A DNA stretch of 64,000 nt from NCBI RefSeq assembly GCF_002764115.1, contig NZ_CP017942.1:319001-383000 (forward strand). Direction: 5' to 3'. The position numbers were made by a program, and so were the translations under genes. The DNA is from Phyllobacterium zundukense. GTDB taxonomy: Bacteria > Pseudomonadota > Alphaproteobacteria > Rhizobiales > Rhizobiaceae. This document shows, piece after piece, positions 28,069 to 38,320 of this stretch. Position 1 is the stretch's first letter, and every line of letters begins with the position of its first letter. The notes beneath the pieces are model-generated. The model was not told the origin of the DNA. It made no database searches and saw only the letters and a list, made by a program, of their open reading frames with translations.

Positions 28069-29135
28069 TGGTCACGGTGCTAGATAAAGTGGCGGGTATC
28101 GAGGGGCACGGACGTTACCGTGCCCTTGTCTTGCGTCGGCTGCTGTTGATCGGCGGGCTGTGCGTCGCGTTGTTCCTTTCCGTCGCCATCGACATGGCTC
28201 TCGGGCCCGCAAATTACGCGCTTTCCGATGTGCTCAAGGCCCTGTTCCAATCCGATGCGGTCAGCGATCAACTCCGAGTTGTCATCTGGGATATCCGTAT
28301 GCCCATTGCACTGATGGCGGTGACCGTTGGTGCCTCGCTTTCGGTCGCGGGCGCGCAGATGCAAACCATTCTCGCCAATCCCCTGGCCAGCCCATTCACG
28401 CTTGGCATTTCGGCGGCGGCTGGCTTTGGTGCCGCACTTGCGCTGGTTGGCGGGATCGCGGTTTTTCCTGTCGCTACACAATTCATGGTGCCGATCAACG
28501 CCTTTCTGATGGCAATGCTGGCAGCACTCTTCATCCATTTTGCTTCAACCATGCGCGGTGTCACTGTCGAAACAATTGTCCTGCTTGGCATTGCCCTTGT
28601 CTTTACGTTTAACGCGCTGTTGTCGCTGCTTGAATATCTGGCCTCGGAGCAGGCACTTGCCGCTGTCGTGTTCTGGACCATGGGCAGCCTCACCAAGGCG
28701 ACATGGCCAAAGGTCTGGGTCACCGCTACCGTCCTGGTTGTCACCGTTCCGTTGTTTGCCCGCCGCGCCTGGGCACTGACGGCCTTGCGGCTCGGCGAAG
28801 ACAAGGCAGCCAGCTTCGGCATCAATGTCCGCCGCTTGCGGCTTGAGACCATGCTGACCGTGAGTCTTCTGGCTGCCATCCCCGTTTCTTTTGTCGGCAC
28901 GATAGGCTTCGTCGGTCTTGTTGGCCCGCACATCGCGCGCATGCTGGTTGGCGAAGATCAACGTTTCTTCCTGCCCGCATCGGTCATCTGCGGCGCATTG
29001 CTCCTGTCGACCACGTCCGTCGTCAGCAAGACGCTCATTCCGGGAGCTGTTCTTCCGATCGGCGTCATAACGGCGCTGGTCGGCGTACCATTCTTCTTCG
29101 CCCTCATTTTCACGCACCGGAGGCGTTCATGGTAA
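28068..29135 (+). CDS. Iron/siderophore ABC transporter permease (FecCD family)
   Basis: This 355 aa inner-membrane permease has about ten hydrophobic segments. FecCD motifs are RMPIALMAVTVGASLSVAGA, ANPLASPFTLGISAAAGFGA and FVGTIGFVGLVGPHIARML. The ATG at 28068 is preferred over a GTG three bases earlier because it sits in a TGATG stop-start junction. A single permease serves two binding proteins, so it presumably works as a homodimer. Confidence 0.92.
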   Translation: MVTVLDKVAGIEGHGRYRALVLRRLLLIGGLCVALFLSVAIDMALGPANYALSDVLKALFQSDAVSDQLRVVIWDIRMPIALMAVTVGASLSVAGAQMQTILANPLASPFTLGISAAAGFGAALALVGGIAVFPVATQFMVPINAFLMAMLAALFIHFASTMRGVTVETIVLLGIALVFTFNALLSLLEYLASEQALAAVVFWTMGSLTKATWPKVWVTATVLVVTVPLFARRAWALTALRLGEDKAASFGINVRRLRLETMLTVSLLAAIPVSFVGTIGFVGLVGPHIARMLVGEDQRFFLPASVICGALLLSTTSVVSKTLIPGAVLPIGVITALVGVPFFFALIFTHRRRSW

Positions 29136-29884
29136 GCTTGACGCTCGACGGCCTTGGAGCCAAGTACGGAAAACATACGGTACTGTCAGGTGTAACCACG
29201 GGATTGCTGACCGCCGGCGGTATGACCGCCATTATCGGCCCTAACGCCGCAGGTAAATCAACTCTGTTCAAGCGGATTGCTGGGCTCATTTCGGGACCTG
29301 GTCTGGTGCATCTCTCCGAAACAGCCAAGGGCGATGAAACCATCTGCTACATGCCGCAGGATACGGATGCCAACGCGGTGCTTACCGTTTACGAATCCGT
29401 TCTGCTCGCATCCAAGCAGGGTTCGGGCTGGAAGGTCCATGACAGCGAGTTGCAGGAAATCGACCGGATACTGGGAGCGCTCAGGATCGACGATCTCGCA
29501 TTCCGCAGCCTTGGCGAACTATCCGGCGGCCAGCGCCAGCTGGTGTCGATTGCCCAGGCCCTGGTGCGTAAACCCGAAGTTCTGCTGATGGACGAGCCGA
29601 CGTCGGCGCTGGACCTGTTCCGCCAAATCGAGGTCCTCAGTTTCATGAAGAGCCTTTCGGCCCGGTCGAACATGGCCGTGATGATTGCACTGCATGATCT
29701 GAATCACGCATTGCGCTACTGCGACAACACGATCGTCATCGCCAACGGAACAATGATAGCCAGTGGTCCAACTCGCGAAGTGATTACACAAGCTCTGCTG
29801 CGTGATATTTACCGCGTCGATGCCCGGATCGAGCACTGCTCTCAGGGACGGCCAATCATCATTGTCGACGGGTCGCTCACCTGA
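29129..29884 (+). CDS. Iron/siderophore ABC transporter ATP-binding protein (FecE/FhuC-like)
   Basis: This 251 aa ATPase has Walker A GPNAAGKST, signature LSGGQRQLVS, Walker B LLMDEPTSALD and the switch His in MIALHDLNHA. A GGAGG site lies inside the end of the permease gene, which it overlaps by seven bases. It completes the importer with the three genes upstream. It converges with the glycosyltransferase at 29903, leaving only 18 bases between stops. Confidence 0.93.
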   Translation: MVSLTLDGLGAKYGKHTVLSGVTTGLLTAGGMTAIIGPNAAGKSTLFKRIAGLISGPGLVHLSETAKGDETICYMPQDTDANAVLTVYESVLLASKQGSGWKVHDSELQEIDRILGALRIDDLAFRSLGELSGGQRQLVSIAQALVRKPEVLLMDEPTSALDLFRQIEVLSFMKSLSARSNMAVMIALHDLNHALRYCDNTIVIANGTMIASGPTREVITQALLRDIYRVDARIEHCSQGRPIIIVDGSLT

Positions 29885-29902
29885 TGGGTCTGCAATCAGG
29901 CC

Positions 29903-31867
29903 TCAACCAAACAATCGTGCGAATACCCTCTTCATCACGGTACCCGTTTTGATTGTCACAATCGAGGATTGGAACTTGCCGGAATAAACGTACCGCACCA
30001 TCGCTGCACGCGCCACGATGGTGTTCTCTATCACAATGGCGAAATCCACCTCCGATTGCCTGGCAATTTGACCATGTAGCAATGATGTACCGAGTTGAAG
30101 GGTAACGCCTGCACCGACATTTGCCGGTGCTGTGCCGAGCAGCCTCGCTCCGGTAATGGATATATCAGCCATGAGAAAAACCCCTCGTCGATCGCCTGCA
30201 GTTACCACGATTGGATCGTTGCAGCGCAGTCGTTCGTTCTTTCTGACACGCGGGCGCTCGACACAAACCGCTATGGCAGTAAGAAGAATCGTGATGTTGT
30301 ACCAGCACCAGTAGAGGGCAATCGCACTTGAATCCTGAAGCGATCCGTTGCTGTGAACAGAGAACGACATGAAAATGCCGAGGATCGTGAGCGCCAGCAA
30401 CGCAGCAAACAGCGCCATCATGCGCCATTGAATGATGGTTTTGCTGCGATCACCACCCTTGGCAGTTACCTTGAATTTCCGCCCGCGCGGGCGAAACAAA
30501 CCCACGACAACGGCAGTTAAAACTTCTCGCGCCGTCAGAACCTGCGAAAGATCGGTCAGGATTGGCAACACGCGCTGGTTCGACAGCCAGGCGATGACTC
30601 CAATGTTCACAAGATAATAGGGAAGGAAATGCCGGATACCGTCGGCTGCATCGACATTGACGGCACGGATATCGAAAAGCAGATAGAAGATTGGCACCAA
30701 GAAGCCCGACATGCGGAACGCATAGGCTGCACTCCAATAAAGGAGGGTTTCGATCAGACTCATCCGGTCGAGAAATGACAGGCCGTTTTTCAGATTGAAC
30801 GGCCCATCCGGACCTCTGACAATCTGCATGAATCCCAGACACCAGCGGCTTCTTTGAGTGATATATTCCTGCAGCCCTTCAGGTGCCAGTCCGAGGGACA
30901 GTTGTTCGTTGAGATAAACCGTCCGGTAGCTGTGCCGCTTCAGGCGTAGTGTCAGCAGATAATCTTCGGTCACAGAATCCGTTGGGAAACCGCCTGTTCG
31001 GGCTAATGCGGTCATGCGGATGACCGACGATGTACCACAGCAAAACGCGGTTCCCCAATCATCCTTCGACGGCATAAGAACCTCGAAGAAATAGCGCTGC
31101 TCGTCCGGCCAGGCATCAGCTACACGCAGGTTGGCTTGGATAGGATCGGGATTGATGAAATGTTGTGGCGTCTGCACGATACCGACATCGTCTTCGCGAA
31201 ACAGCGTCATTGTCCGTGATAAAAAATGCCGGGCAGGCACGAAATCGGCATCGAGAATAGAGATGAAATCCGGAGGCGTCGCAAGACCGGCAACATGTTT
31301 CAACGCATGGTTGATGTTACCTGCCTTTGCGTGGTTATTGTCGGGCCGTGCCAGATAGTGGCAGCCCAGTTCCTTTGATAATTGGCAAAGCCAATCCCGG
31401 CGGCTGTCATCGAGAATCCAGACTCGAAAATTAGGATAATCCATCGCCATTGCACCGAGGATGGTGCGGTCCAGGATTTCTCTGTCTTCATTGTATGTGC
31501 AGATAAAAACGTCAACCAGCGGCATGGTCCGGTGGGAGAAAAGCCATTCATGGTTGGCATCGGCCTCCGCCGTGCGACTGCGAACCCGAAGCAGGGTCAC
31601 ATAGGAGAGGATCGATCCAGTAACCGCTATAAACTCGATAGCAAAGAACAGACAGCCAAAGGCAAAATTGCTGAAGTCCGCCATTGGGGGAATTGTGACG
31701 GTGGCGCGCCAATGCAAATAGTGCAAGGTCAAGGTCAGCGTCGCGGCTATCGGAATGACGCGCCATCGGCTGTCGCGAGACAGCCATGGCAAGATGACGA
31801 GCATTGCGCCGGCCACGAGAAGACCCGGTACCGCACCTTCTAACAAGGTAGAGATGATCGGGTTCAT
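29903..31867 (-). CDS. BcsA-like family 2 glycosyltransferase with C-terminal PilZ domain
   Basis: This protein has about 654 aa from the ATG at 31867; the frame is open to 31978 and earlier starts overlapping the HlyD gene are possible. It has N-terminal membrane segments, then a GT2 domain with DDS (153-155), DAD (206-208), AFCCGTSSV, TED (300-302) and QRSRW (338-342). More membrane segments follow, then a PilZ domain with RKNER (RxxxR) and DISITG (DxSxxG), the c-di-GMP-binding motifs. It should be a c-di-GMP-activated processive polysaccharide synthase. The usual cellulose partners bcsB and bcsC are absent; its partner is the HlyD-like gene upstream, so the polymer may not be cellulose. 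Confidence 0.9.
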   Translation of the reverse strand: MNPIISTLLEGAVPGLLVAGAMLVILPWLSRDSRWRVIPIAATLTLTLHYLHWRATVTIPPMADFSNFAFGCLFFAIEFIAVTGSILSYVTLLRVRSRTAEADANHEWLFSHRTMPLVDVFICTYNEDREILDRTILGAMAMDYPNFRVWILDDSRRDWLCQLSKELGCHYLARPDNNHAKAGNINHALKHVAGLATPPDFISILDADFVPARHFLSRTMTLFREDDVGIVQTPQHFINPDPIQANLRVADAWPDEQRYFFEVLMPSKDDWGTAFCCGTSSVIRMTALARTGGFPTDSVTEDYLLTLRLKRHSYRTVYLNEQLSLGLAPEGLQEYITQRSRWCLGFMQIVRGPDGPFNLKNGLSFLDRMSLIETLLYWSAAYAFRMSGFLVPIFYLLFDIRAVNVDAADGIRHFLPYYLVNIGVIAWLSNQRVLPILTDLSQVLTAREVLTAVVVGLFRPRGRKFKVTAKGGDRSKTIIQWRMMALFAALLALTILGIFMSFSVHSNGSLQDSSAIALYWCWYNITILLTAIAVCVERPRVRKNERLRCNDPIVVTAGDRRGVFLMADISITGARLLGTAPANVGAGVTLQLGTSLLHGQIARQSEVDFAIVIENTIVARAAMVRYVYSGKFQSSIVTIKTGTVMKRVFARLFG

Positions 31868-31913
31868 GATTGGGAAGCCCTGTCCGCGCACCCGGTATCG
31901 AGCCGAAAGTAGC

Positions 31914-33473
31914 TCAACCGGCAACCTGATCATGCTGGAAGACGACGCGTCCGGTCCGCCCCACCAGGCATTGCCCACTGGCGGCTATATCCGGAACAGA
32001 AACCGTCACCCGGTAGGATTGCTTGGTCAGCGCAGACGGCAGAATGGCGAGATTGGCTGCTACAGATGCAACGCCGCTTAACTGTACCACTTTGCCCTGG
32101 TGTTCAGGCCCGCCTTCCCTAAAAATGAAACGAGCTGGCGTGCCAACGCTTAACCGGTTGTAGACGGCTTCACTGACCGTCGCCGTTACTACCGAATTGG
32201 AACAATCAAGAAGCCGCATCAAATCCTGTCCAGCGACGACCTGCTCGCCAGGCGATGCCAGCACTTCCCAAATCTGCCCGACGACCGGCGCGCGGATCGT
32301 GACCTCGCTTGCGGCGGCAAACAGTGCTTTCTCGCGAGCAACCGCAATCTGCGAGTTCGCATGGCGGAGATCCTGCCTTCGCAGATCGGCTGTGGCTACC
32401 GCAATAGTTTGCATGATTTCATCGAGACGCTGCGCCGACCGTGGCTGATCATTATAGCTGTCTCCTATGAAAACGCCACGGGCTAATGCATCCAGTTCGA
32501 CAGTCGCGCTATCGCGTTTCGCGGTTGCGCCCCTGACGGCCTCCTCCGCAACGCGCGCGCTACGAACAGCCTTGTCCAATTCGGACTGTGACAGAAACCC
32601 CTTTGTTTGGAGTGCTTCGACACGTGCACGCTCCACTTGCGCCTTGTCGTTTTCAACATTTGCCGAAGCCACTAACGCGTCAGTTTCTGCGACCCGCGCT
32701 TGCAATTGACGCATACGCCCTTCCTGGAAGGCCGCGACCTGAACCTGCAAATCGTTGCGGAGCTTTGTCAATTGTTCAACCTGTTCTGTAAGGGAAGCCC
32801 GTTGCTCCAGCGTCTGATCCAGATCGCGCCGGGCATCGTTCAACCGGCTCTGATCTACTCTCGAATTCACGATATGAACGAGGGGCGCATTCTGCTGAAC
32901 GCTATTGTCCGTACCATCCAGAATCATATCCTTTTCGATGAGACCGCCAATCGGCGCTCTCAAAGTCACCAGCCGCGCATTGACAACAGCCTCGACGCTC
33001 GAGACCTGAAAGAGCCTCTGAACCGGTATCCAGCCAACTACGATCAGGAGGGCGACGCCCGCAAGGCTCCTGATCGCCCTACCCCGCCACGGAACCGCCT
33101 GCTTCTGACGAATAGCGTTTTGAGAATTCGGCTCTTTCCCGACCAAAGGCAAACCGTGCTCGCCAGGTTGGTATTCTTCCTGGAGCAGTCGATGCAGAAC
33201 CGGTGCGCCCCCTGCAGCATCCGACACCGGGATATCGCTGGCGCCTTGTTCCGATATTTCCCGCAACGAGGGTGTTCGACCGAGCTCGCTCTTGTTTCGA
33301 TGTGACGCCATTTGCCGATTTGCCCCCAAGCCCTTGAACACTGTAAAGGCCCTGGGGCCACATACACTGGTCGTGGTCGCGTCGAGCTTTTCAATATTCA
33401 TTATTTGGATAGGCGATTGAGATTCAGTAAATGCCGGCCCAAAGCGTAGGTCTTTAACGCTGACCGCGTACAT
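31914..33473 (-). CDS. HlyD/Alg44-like membrane-fusion protein
   Basis: This protein has up to 519 aa; starts at 33473 or at the ATG 33401 (MNIEKLDATT) cannot be separated because neither has a strong ribosome site. A long basic cytoplasmic part of about 130 residues precedes one membrane segment (SLAGVALLIVVGWIP). It is followed by a lipoyl-like half, a long coiled coil (about 210-350) and a second lipoyl half (TIRAPVVGQIWEVLASPGEQ). It is the first gene of a two-gene unit with the PilZ glycosyltransferase. It parallels the pair at 10601-12901. Confidence 0.85.
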   Translation of the reverse strand: MYAVSVKDLRFGPAFTESQSPIQIMNIEKLDATTTSVCGPRAFTVFKGLGANRQMASHRNKSELGRTPSLREISEQGASDIPVSDAAGGAPVLHRLLQEEYQPGEHGLPLVGKEPNSQNAIRQKQAVPWRGRAIRSLAGVALLIVVGWIPVQRLFQVSSVEAVVNARLVTLRAPIGGLIEKDMILDGTDNSVQQNAPLVHIVNSRVDQSRLNDARRDLDQTLEQRASLTEQVEQLTKLRNDLQVQVAAFQEGRMRQLQARVAETDALVASANVENDKAQVERARVEALQTKGFLSQSELDKAVRSARVAEEAVRGATAKRDSATVELDALARGVFIGDSYNDQPRSAQRLDEIMQTIAVATADLRRQDLRHANSQIAVAREKALFAAASEVTIRAPVVGQIWEVLASPGEQVVAGQDLMRLLDCSNSVVTATVSEAVYNRLSVGTPARFIFREGGPEHQGKVVQLSGVASVAANLAILPSALTKQSYRVTVSVPDIAASGQCLVGRTGRVVFQHDQVAG

Positions 33474-33577
33474 TTACCGCATGACTAAACTGTAATCTCA
33501 CAGCCAGTTTCCAACGGATAATTCGCCGCTCGGCACTCAGGAATATGAATCTCTCAATTACTCATTGCGGGCTACGG

Positions 33578-34507
33578 TCAGATGATAATCTCGCTCAATT
33601 CCTGTTTTGCGATGCCCCTCAACCGCTCTGCCTCACTGTCTGGGATCCAGCGGTAGGGAAAACGGAGCCGCGTTCCGACAGGTCCCCAATTGCCTACGGC
33701 GGCAAGCAATTTGTCGAGCGCAGCATTTGAATATCCCAAATTTTGCCTGAACGGCACGATATGCTCATCCATGAACCTGCAGATCCGCTGTTCAATTTCG
33801 AGAGCCACGCCAATGTCGGTTTGCATCAGATCGGTCCACCGTTGAGCACCGCCCGGACTGAGACACGCAACGTTGGAGAATGATCCCGCCGCGACACCTT
33901 CATTGACACCAGTGGCGAGATGATGCCCGGGTACGAAAAGCGAAACACCGTGCAGATGTGCGCGGGCATCCGCATACCAGTCCTTGCCGCCATCGGCCAA
34001 TTTCACGCCTGTTACGCCGGGTGCTGAAGCCAGTATTGTTGCGAGTTCCGTCGATGCGAGAACGCGCTTTGCATGTGGGGGATTGTAGAGGATCAGGGGA
34101 ATGCCGCTTGCAGTGTCGGACGCCCTGTTGAGGAAATCGATTGCTTCCGAATCGGTCAGCGGCCACCAGTCCGGCAATATGACCTGAATGGCAGCGGGCA
34201 TATGCGATGCGGCACGGCGCACACGATTGAGCATGATCGCCGGATCGGGCTGACACGCCCCGATAATGAATGGCATCCCTGCCCTTTGGCACCGCTCAGC
34301 TAACACAAACTGTATTTTGTCGAATTCCTCCTCGGTCTGATTGTGGAATTCGCCGGCCGTGCCGTTCGAATAAATGCCGTCGACACCCGCATCGACCAGA
34401 ATATCGATCTCGTCGCCCAGCTTATTGAACTCTATATTGTCGTCTGCCTCTATAGGCAGGAGCAGACTGGCCCAATTGCCGCTGATTGCGTGTTTTCCCG
34501 ATTTCAA
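33578..34507 (-). CDS. DapA-family (dihydrodipicolinate synthase/N-acetylneuraminate lyase) aldolase, copy 2
   Basis: This 309 aa TIM-barrel lyase has VDGIYSNGTAGEF near the N-terminus, the active-site Tyr in IPLILYNPP, and the Schiff-base Lys in GVTGVKLADGG. The start is a TTG at 34507 supported by AGGAG seven bases upstream; no ATG is nearby. Family members cleave or form 2-keto acids (KDG, sialic acid, hydroxyproline-derived compounds). It is the last gene of the operon, next to the ATPase gene. It differs clearly from the copy at 36507, so the two probably act on different intermediates. Confidence 0.88.
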   Translation of the reverse strand: MKSGKHAISGNWASLLLPIEADDNIEFNKLGDEIDILVDAGVDGIYSNGTAGEFHNQTEEEFDKIQFVLAERCQRAGMPFIIGACQPDPAIMLNRVRRAASHMPAAIQVILPDWWPLTDSEAIDFLNRASDTASGIPLILYNPPHAKRVLASTELATILASAPGVTGVKLADGGKDWYADARAHLHGVSLFVPGHHLATGVNEGVAAGSFSNVACLSPGGAQRWTDLMQTDIGVALEIEQRICRFMDEHIVPFRQNLGYSNAALDKLLAAVGNWGPVGTRLRFPYRWIPDSEAERLRGIAKQELSEIII

Positions 34508-34522
34508 GGCAAGCTCCTGGGC

Positions 34523-35479
34523 TCAGTTCAGATCATCGCGGATACAGGCCTTGAACTGGCCTGGTCCAACTTCGCGCAATTGCGGGATCGTTTGAGCGCA
34601 GGCGTCCAATGCGTTGGGACAACGCGTACGGAACACGCAACCGCTGGGCGGATTGGCTGGGCTCGGTATATCCCCCTTCAGGATTTGGCGGTTGCGCGGC
34701 GCGTCTGGATCCGATGACGGGATTGCCGACAAAAGGGCCCGTGTATAGGGATGCTGCGGCTTCGAATACAGATCGGCACTGGAGGCAATCTCCATGATGC
34801 GTCCGAGGTAGAGCACGATTACCCGGTCACAGATATATTCCACGACCGCGAGGTCGTGCGAAATGAACAGCATAGTGAGGCCCAGCCGCTGCTGCAGATC
34901 GCGCAGAAGATTGATCACCTGCGCCTGGATCGATACATCAAGTGCCGATACCGGCTCGTCTGCGACGATGAATTCCGGTGCAAGCGTCAAAGCGCGCGCA
35001 ATGCCGATGCGCTGGCGCTGCCCACCGGAAAACTCATGCGCATACCGGTTGATCGCTTCGGCCGGAAGATCGACCTGTGCCAGCGCTGTCCGAGCCCGGT
35101 CGAGGCGTTCCTGACGTGTGCCGATGCCCTGGATTTTCAAGCCTTCAGTCAAGATCTCGCCTATGGTCATGCGTGGTGAAAGGCTCGCAAAGGGATCCTG
35201 AAAAATATACTGCATGCGCGGCCGCGCCCGCCGCATCTGCGAAGCCGAGAGCAGGGTCAGTTCCGTGCCGTCGAATTTCACACTACCGGACGAAGGCTCG
35301 ACCAACCGCAATACCGAACGGCCAATCGTGGTCTTGCCGCTGCCGGATTCGCCGACAAGGCCGACTACTTCGCCCTTGGCAATATCGAAAGAGATGCCTT
35401 CGAGGATATTGAGTTTCGTTCCTCGGGAAACGTAGTGCTTCGCCAAATCGCGGACGACGAGGAATGGAGCGGCGCTCAT
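34523..35479 (-). CDS. Peptide-type ABC transporter ATP-binding protein (DppF/OppF-like)
   Basis: This 318 aa ATPase has Walker [10 protein letters not shown], signature FSGGQRQR, Walker [11 protein letters not shown] and the OppF-type C-terminal Cys-rich tail ([14 protein letters not shown]). The start at 35479 has a GAGGTGAG site; an upstream extension in the same frame shadows the neighbouring gene. It overlaps the DppD-like gene by four bases. Here the two ATPases are separate proteins, unlike the fused ones in the other two peptide operons. Confidence 0.93.
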   Translation of the reverse strand: MSAAPFLVVRDLAKHYVSRGTKLNILEGISFDIAKGEVVGLVGESGSGKTTIGRSVLRLVEPSSGSVKFDGTELTLLSASQMRRARPRMQYIFQDPFASLSPRMTIGEILTEGLKIQGIGTRQERLDRARTALAQVDLPAEAINRYAHEFSGGQRQRIGIARALTLAPEFIVADEPVSALDVSIQAQVINLLRDLQQRLGLTMLFISHDLAVVEYICDRVIVLYLGRIMEIASSADLYSKPQHPYTRALLSAIPSSDPDAPRNRQILKGDIPSPANPPSGCVFRTRCPNALDACAQTIPQLREVGPGQFKACIRDDLN

Positions 35480-36498
35480 CGTCTCACCTCCTGCCACCGA
35501 ATGCAGCGGCTGCGATGCACCGCATTTACTTCGGAAAGTAGTGGCACCGCTATCCGGCAGGCATCGATCGCATAGCTGCAGCGCGGAGAAAAAGCACAAC
35601 CAACGGGCATATCCGCGAGGCTCGGCACAACACCGGGGATGGCCGCCAGTTTCTCTCCGGCCTGCTTCATGCGAGTCGCATCGCCAAGCCGCGGCATTGA
35701 TGCGAGAAGGCCGAGCGTATAGGGGTGACGAGGATTACGGAAAACTTCGCCGACCGGTCCTTCCTCTACGATCCGCCCCGCATACATGACCGCGACACGA
35801 TGGGCTATTTCAGCGACCACTCCAAGATTGTGTGTGACGAAAAGCATGCCCATACCGCGCTCTTGCTGGAGCCTGAGCAGAAGGTCGAGGATTTGCGCCT
35901 GGATCGTCACATCCAGTGCAGTTGTTGGTTCGTCGGCGATCAGCAATGTCGGATCACAGGCCAGCGCCATGGCGATTGTCACACGCTGACGCATGCCACC
36001 GGATAGCTCGTGCGGGTATTGCCCAGCCCGGCGTTTCGCATCAGGTATGCCGACCTGATCGAGGAGCGCGATTGCAGCAACCATGGCCGGCTTCCGGTCG
36101 GCATTGCGATGGATGCGGATAGGCTCCGCGATCTGGTCCCCCACCGTAAATACCGGGTTCAGACTGGACATCGGCTCCTGGAACACCATGCCGATATCAT
36201 CCCCGCGGATCGTCCGCATCTGTTCCTCACCCAGCGTGACGAGATCACGAACCGCACCATCCTTGCTCTTGAACCGGATGCTCCCCGCCGCAATAGCCCC
36301 GACGTTGTGGGTCAACAGGCGCATGACCGACAGGCTGGTCACGGATTTGCCTGAACCGGATTCGCCGACAAGCGCTACCGTCTCACCGGCTGCTACGGCC
36401 AGGTCGATGCCGTTGACAGCCGTGATCTCGCCGCCGCGGGTGCGGAAGATTGTCCGCAATCCTTGAATGTCGAGAATTGGTTCGATGCGCTTGTCCAT
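35476..36498 (-). CDS. Peptide-type ABC transporter ATP-binding protein (DppD/OppD-like)
   Basis: This 340 aa ATPase has Walker A GESGSGKS, signature LSGGMRQR, Walker [12 protein letters not shown] and the OppD-type tail [14 protein letters not shown]. In OppD-like proteins this Cys cluster can bind an iron-sulfur cluster. The start lies eight bases after the first DapA-family gene. It works with the DppF-like partner and the permeases at 37445-39279. Confidence 0.93.
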   Translation of the reverse strand: MDKRIEPILDIQGLRTIFRTRGGEITAVNGIDLAVAAGETVALVGESGSGKSVTSLSVMRLLTHNVGAIAAGSIRFKSKDGAVRDLVTLGEEQMRTIRGDDIGMVFQEPMSSLNPVFTVGDQIAEPIRIHRNADRKPAMVAAIALLDQVGIPDAKRRAGQYPHELSGGMRQRVTIAMALACDPTLLIADEPTTALDVTIQAQILDLLLRLQQERGMGMLFVTHNLGVVAEIAHRVAVMYAGRIVEEGPVGEVFRNPRHPYTLGLLASMPRLGDATRMKQAGEKLAAIPGVVPSLADMPVGCAFSPRCSYAIDACRIAVPLLSEVNAVHRSRCIRWQEVRR

Positions 36499-36506
36499 TT
36501 TTGCCC

Positions 36507-37424
36507 TCAGCCGAGCAGGCCGGTGGAGCGCAGAATCGCATCGATCTTTGTGGTTTCCGTATCATTCAGTGCCTGCCGTGGCCGCGGCATGACGTTCGTA
36601 TCGATGATGCCCAGGCTGCGCATCGCAGTCTTGAATCCGCCCACGCCCGAAGCACCGCCGCTGACGCGGCCCTGCGCGACCCATACGATTTCAAACAGCT
36701 TGCAGAGCCGTTCCTGCTCCTTGCGCGCCGCGACCCAGTCGCCGCGTTGCGCGGCGTCCCACAGCCGGACATAGCCATGCGGATCGACATTGGCGAGGCC
36801 CGGAACGACGCCGTGAGCACCCATCTGCAGTGCATTGTCGACGACGATCTCCGAGCCGGTCATCAGGAACATTTCCTTGTATTCAGCGAGATCAAGCAGG
36901 GCATAACGGAAATTGCCGTCATCGCCGCTGGAATCCTTGAGACCGATGATGACGCCTTCCTTGGCCAGTGTCGTCACTGTCGAACGCGCAAGTTTGGCAT
37001 GCACGCAAACGGGGATGTCGTAGGCGACTAGCGGAATATCGACCGCATCCTTGATATATCGGAAATGGTCCATCGTCTCAGCCTGACTGGTGACGGTATA
37101 GAACGGCGCGGTTACGACCACGGCGGCGGCCCCGGCAGCCTTCGCGACCTTGGTATGATTGATAACGCGATCGGTCGTCGGATCGACGACGCCAGCGATG
37201 ACGGGCACGCGACCGTTGACCACCTTCACCGTATGTTCGAGGATCTGTTGCCGCGTCCTTTCGTCGTGGAACACTACTTCACTCGTCGAGCCGAGCACGA
37301 ATACGCCGTGGCACCCTGCCCCGATCAGGTGTTCGAGCACCTTTGTATAGGACGAATAATCAACCGTGAAGTCCAGATTGAGCGGTGTTACGACGGGAGG
37401 AACAACACCATGGAATTTTGTCAT
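36507..37424 (-). CDS. DapA-family aldolase, copy 1
   Basis: This 305 aa TIM-barrel lyase has [14 protein letters not shown] near the N-terminus, the active-site Tyr in IPLVAYDIP, and the Schiff-base Lys in [13 protein letters not shown]. The start at 37424 ([14 protein letters not shown]) matches the family opening; the frame continues upstream into the permease gene without support. It sits between permease and ATPase genes, so a 2-keto-acid lyase step is built into this uptake operon. The substrate is not identifiable. Confidence 0.9.
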   Translation of the reverse strand: MTKFHGVVPPVVTPLNLDFTVDYSSYTKVLEHLIGAGCHGVFVLGSTSEVVFHDERTRQQILEHTVKVVNGRVPVIAGVVDPTTDRVINHTKVAKAAGAAAVVVTAPFYTVTSQAETMDHFRYIKDAVDIPLVAYDIPVCVHAKLARSTVTTLAKEGVIIGLKDSSGDDGNFRYALLDLAEYKEMFLMTGSEIVVDNALQMGAHGVVPGLANVDPHGYVRLWDAAQRGDWVAARKEQERLCKLFEIVWVAQGRVSGGASGVGGFKTAMRSLGIIDTNVMPRPRQALNDTETTKIDAILRSTGLLG

Positions 37425-37444
37425 TTTCGTTTTTCTTTCGCTTG

Positions 37445-38320
37445 TCAGTTTAGTTCGGCGCGAGGATCGAAGGCATCTCTCAGACCATCGCCAATGAAGT
37501 TGATCGCAAGGACAGCAAGCACCAGCGCCCCGCCAGGGAACAGCCATTGCCAGGGAAATTGTTCGAGAACTGCAGTGGATCGGGCGGCATTCAGCATGTT
37601 GCCCCAGCTTGCGGCGGGAGGTGCGATGCCTAGCCCTAGGAAAGACAGGCCCGCCTCCAGCAGGATCGCATTGGCGATTTGCAGGGTCGCATATACGACG
37701 AGAATATCGATCGAGTTCGGCAGGCCATGCCGGAACAACAGGTGAGCAAGCCCTGCCCCCATGCCGCGCGAGGCCACGACGAAATCCCGTTCACGCAGCT
37801 CAAGCAGGCGCGAACGGATCATGCGTGACAATAGCGGCCACGACAGCAGCGAGATGACCAGGACCGTCGGCCATATGCCGGTACCGGCAATCGACGCGAG
37901 TACCAGCAGAAAGATAACGGGCGGCAACGTCATCACCAGATCGACGAAGCGCATGGTGACCGCGTCGGCCCAGCGTCCAGCAAGCGCCGAGATGGCGCCG
38001 ACCAGAAAACCGATGGTCGCCGAGACTATCGTCGATGCAACTGCTACCAACAGCGAAATGCGCCCGCCTTCGAGAACGCGGGCAAACACGTCGCGGCCCA
38101 CACCGTCGGTCCCGAACCAGTGTGTGGCGGTGGGACTGCTGTTCATGGCCAGAAGATCTATGTCGTTCGGCCTGAAGGTCCACCACAGCGGGTATGACAG
38201 GATCAGCATCAACATCGGCACGATCGCGCAAAGGCCGAAAATCGCTGCTCTGTTGTGGCCGAAGCGATGCAGTGCTCTGGCTGTCGGACCCGGGCTGGGA
38301 GAAGGAGTACGCGCCAGCAT
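37445..38320 (-). CDS. Peptide-type ABC transporter permease (DppC-like)
   Basis: This 291 aa inner-membrane permease has [19 protein letters not shown], the coupling loop [20 protein letters not shown], and [18 protein letters not shown]. The ATG shares a base with the upstream stop (TGATG). It forms the channel with the DppB-like gene at 38320-39279. Confidence 0.92.
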   Translation of the reverse strand: MLARTPSPSPGPTARALHRFGHNRAAIFGLCAIVPMLMLILSYPLWWTFRPNDIDLLAMNSSPTATHWFGTDGVGRDVFARVLEGGRISLLVAVASTIVSATIGFLVGAISALAGRWADAVTMRFVDLVMTLPPVIFLLVLASIAGTGIWPTVLVISLLSWPLLSRMIRSRLLELRERDFVVASRGMGAGLAHLLFRHGLPNSIDILVVYATLQIANAILLEAGLSFLGLGIAPPAASWGNMLNAARSTAVLEQFPWQWLFPGGALVLAVLAINFIGDGLRDAFDPRAELN

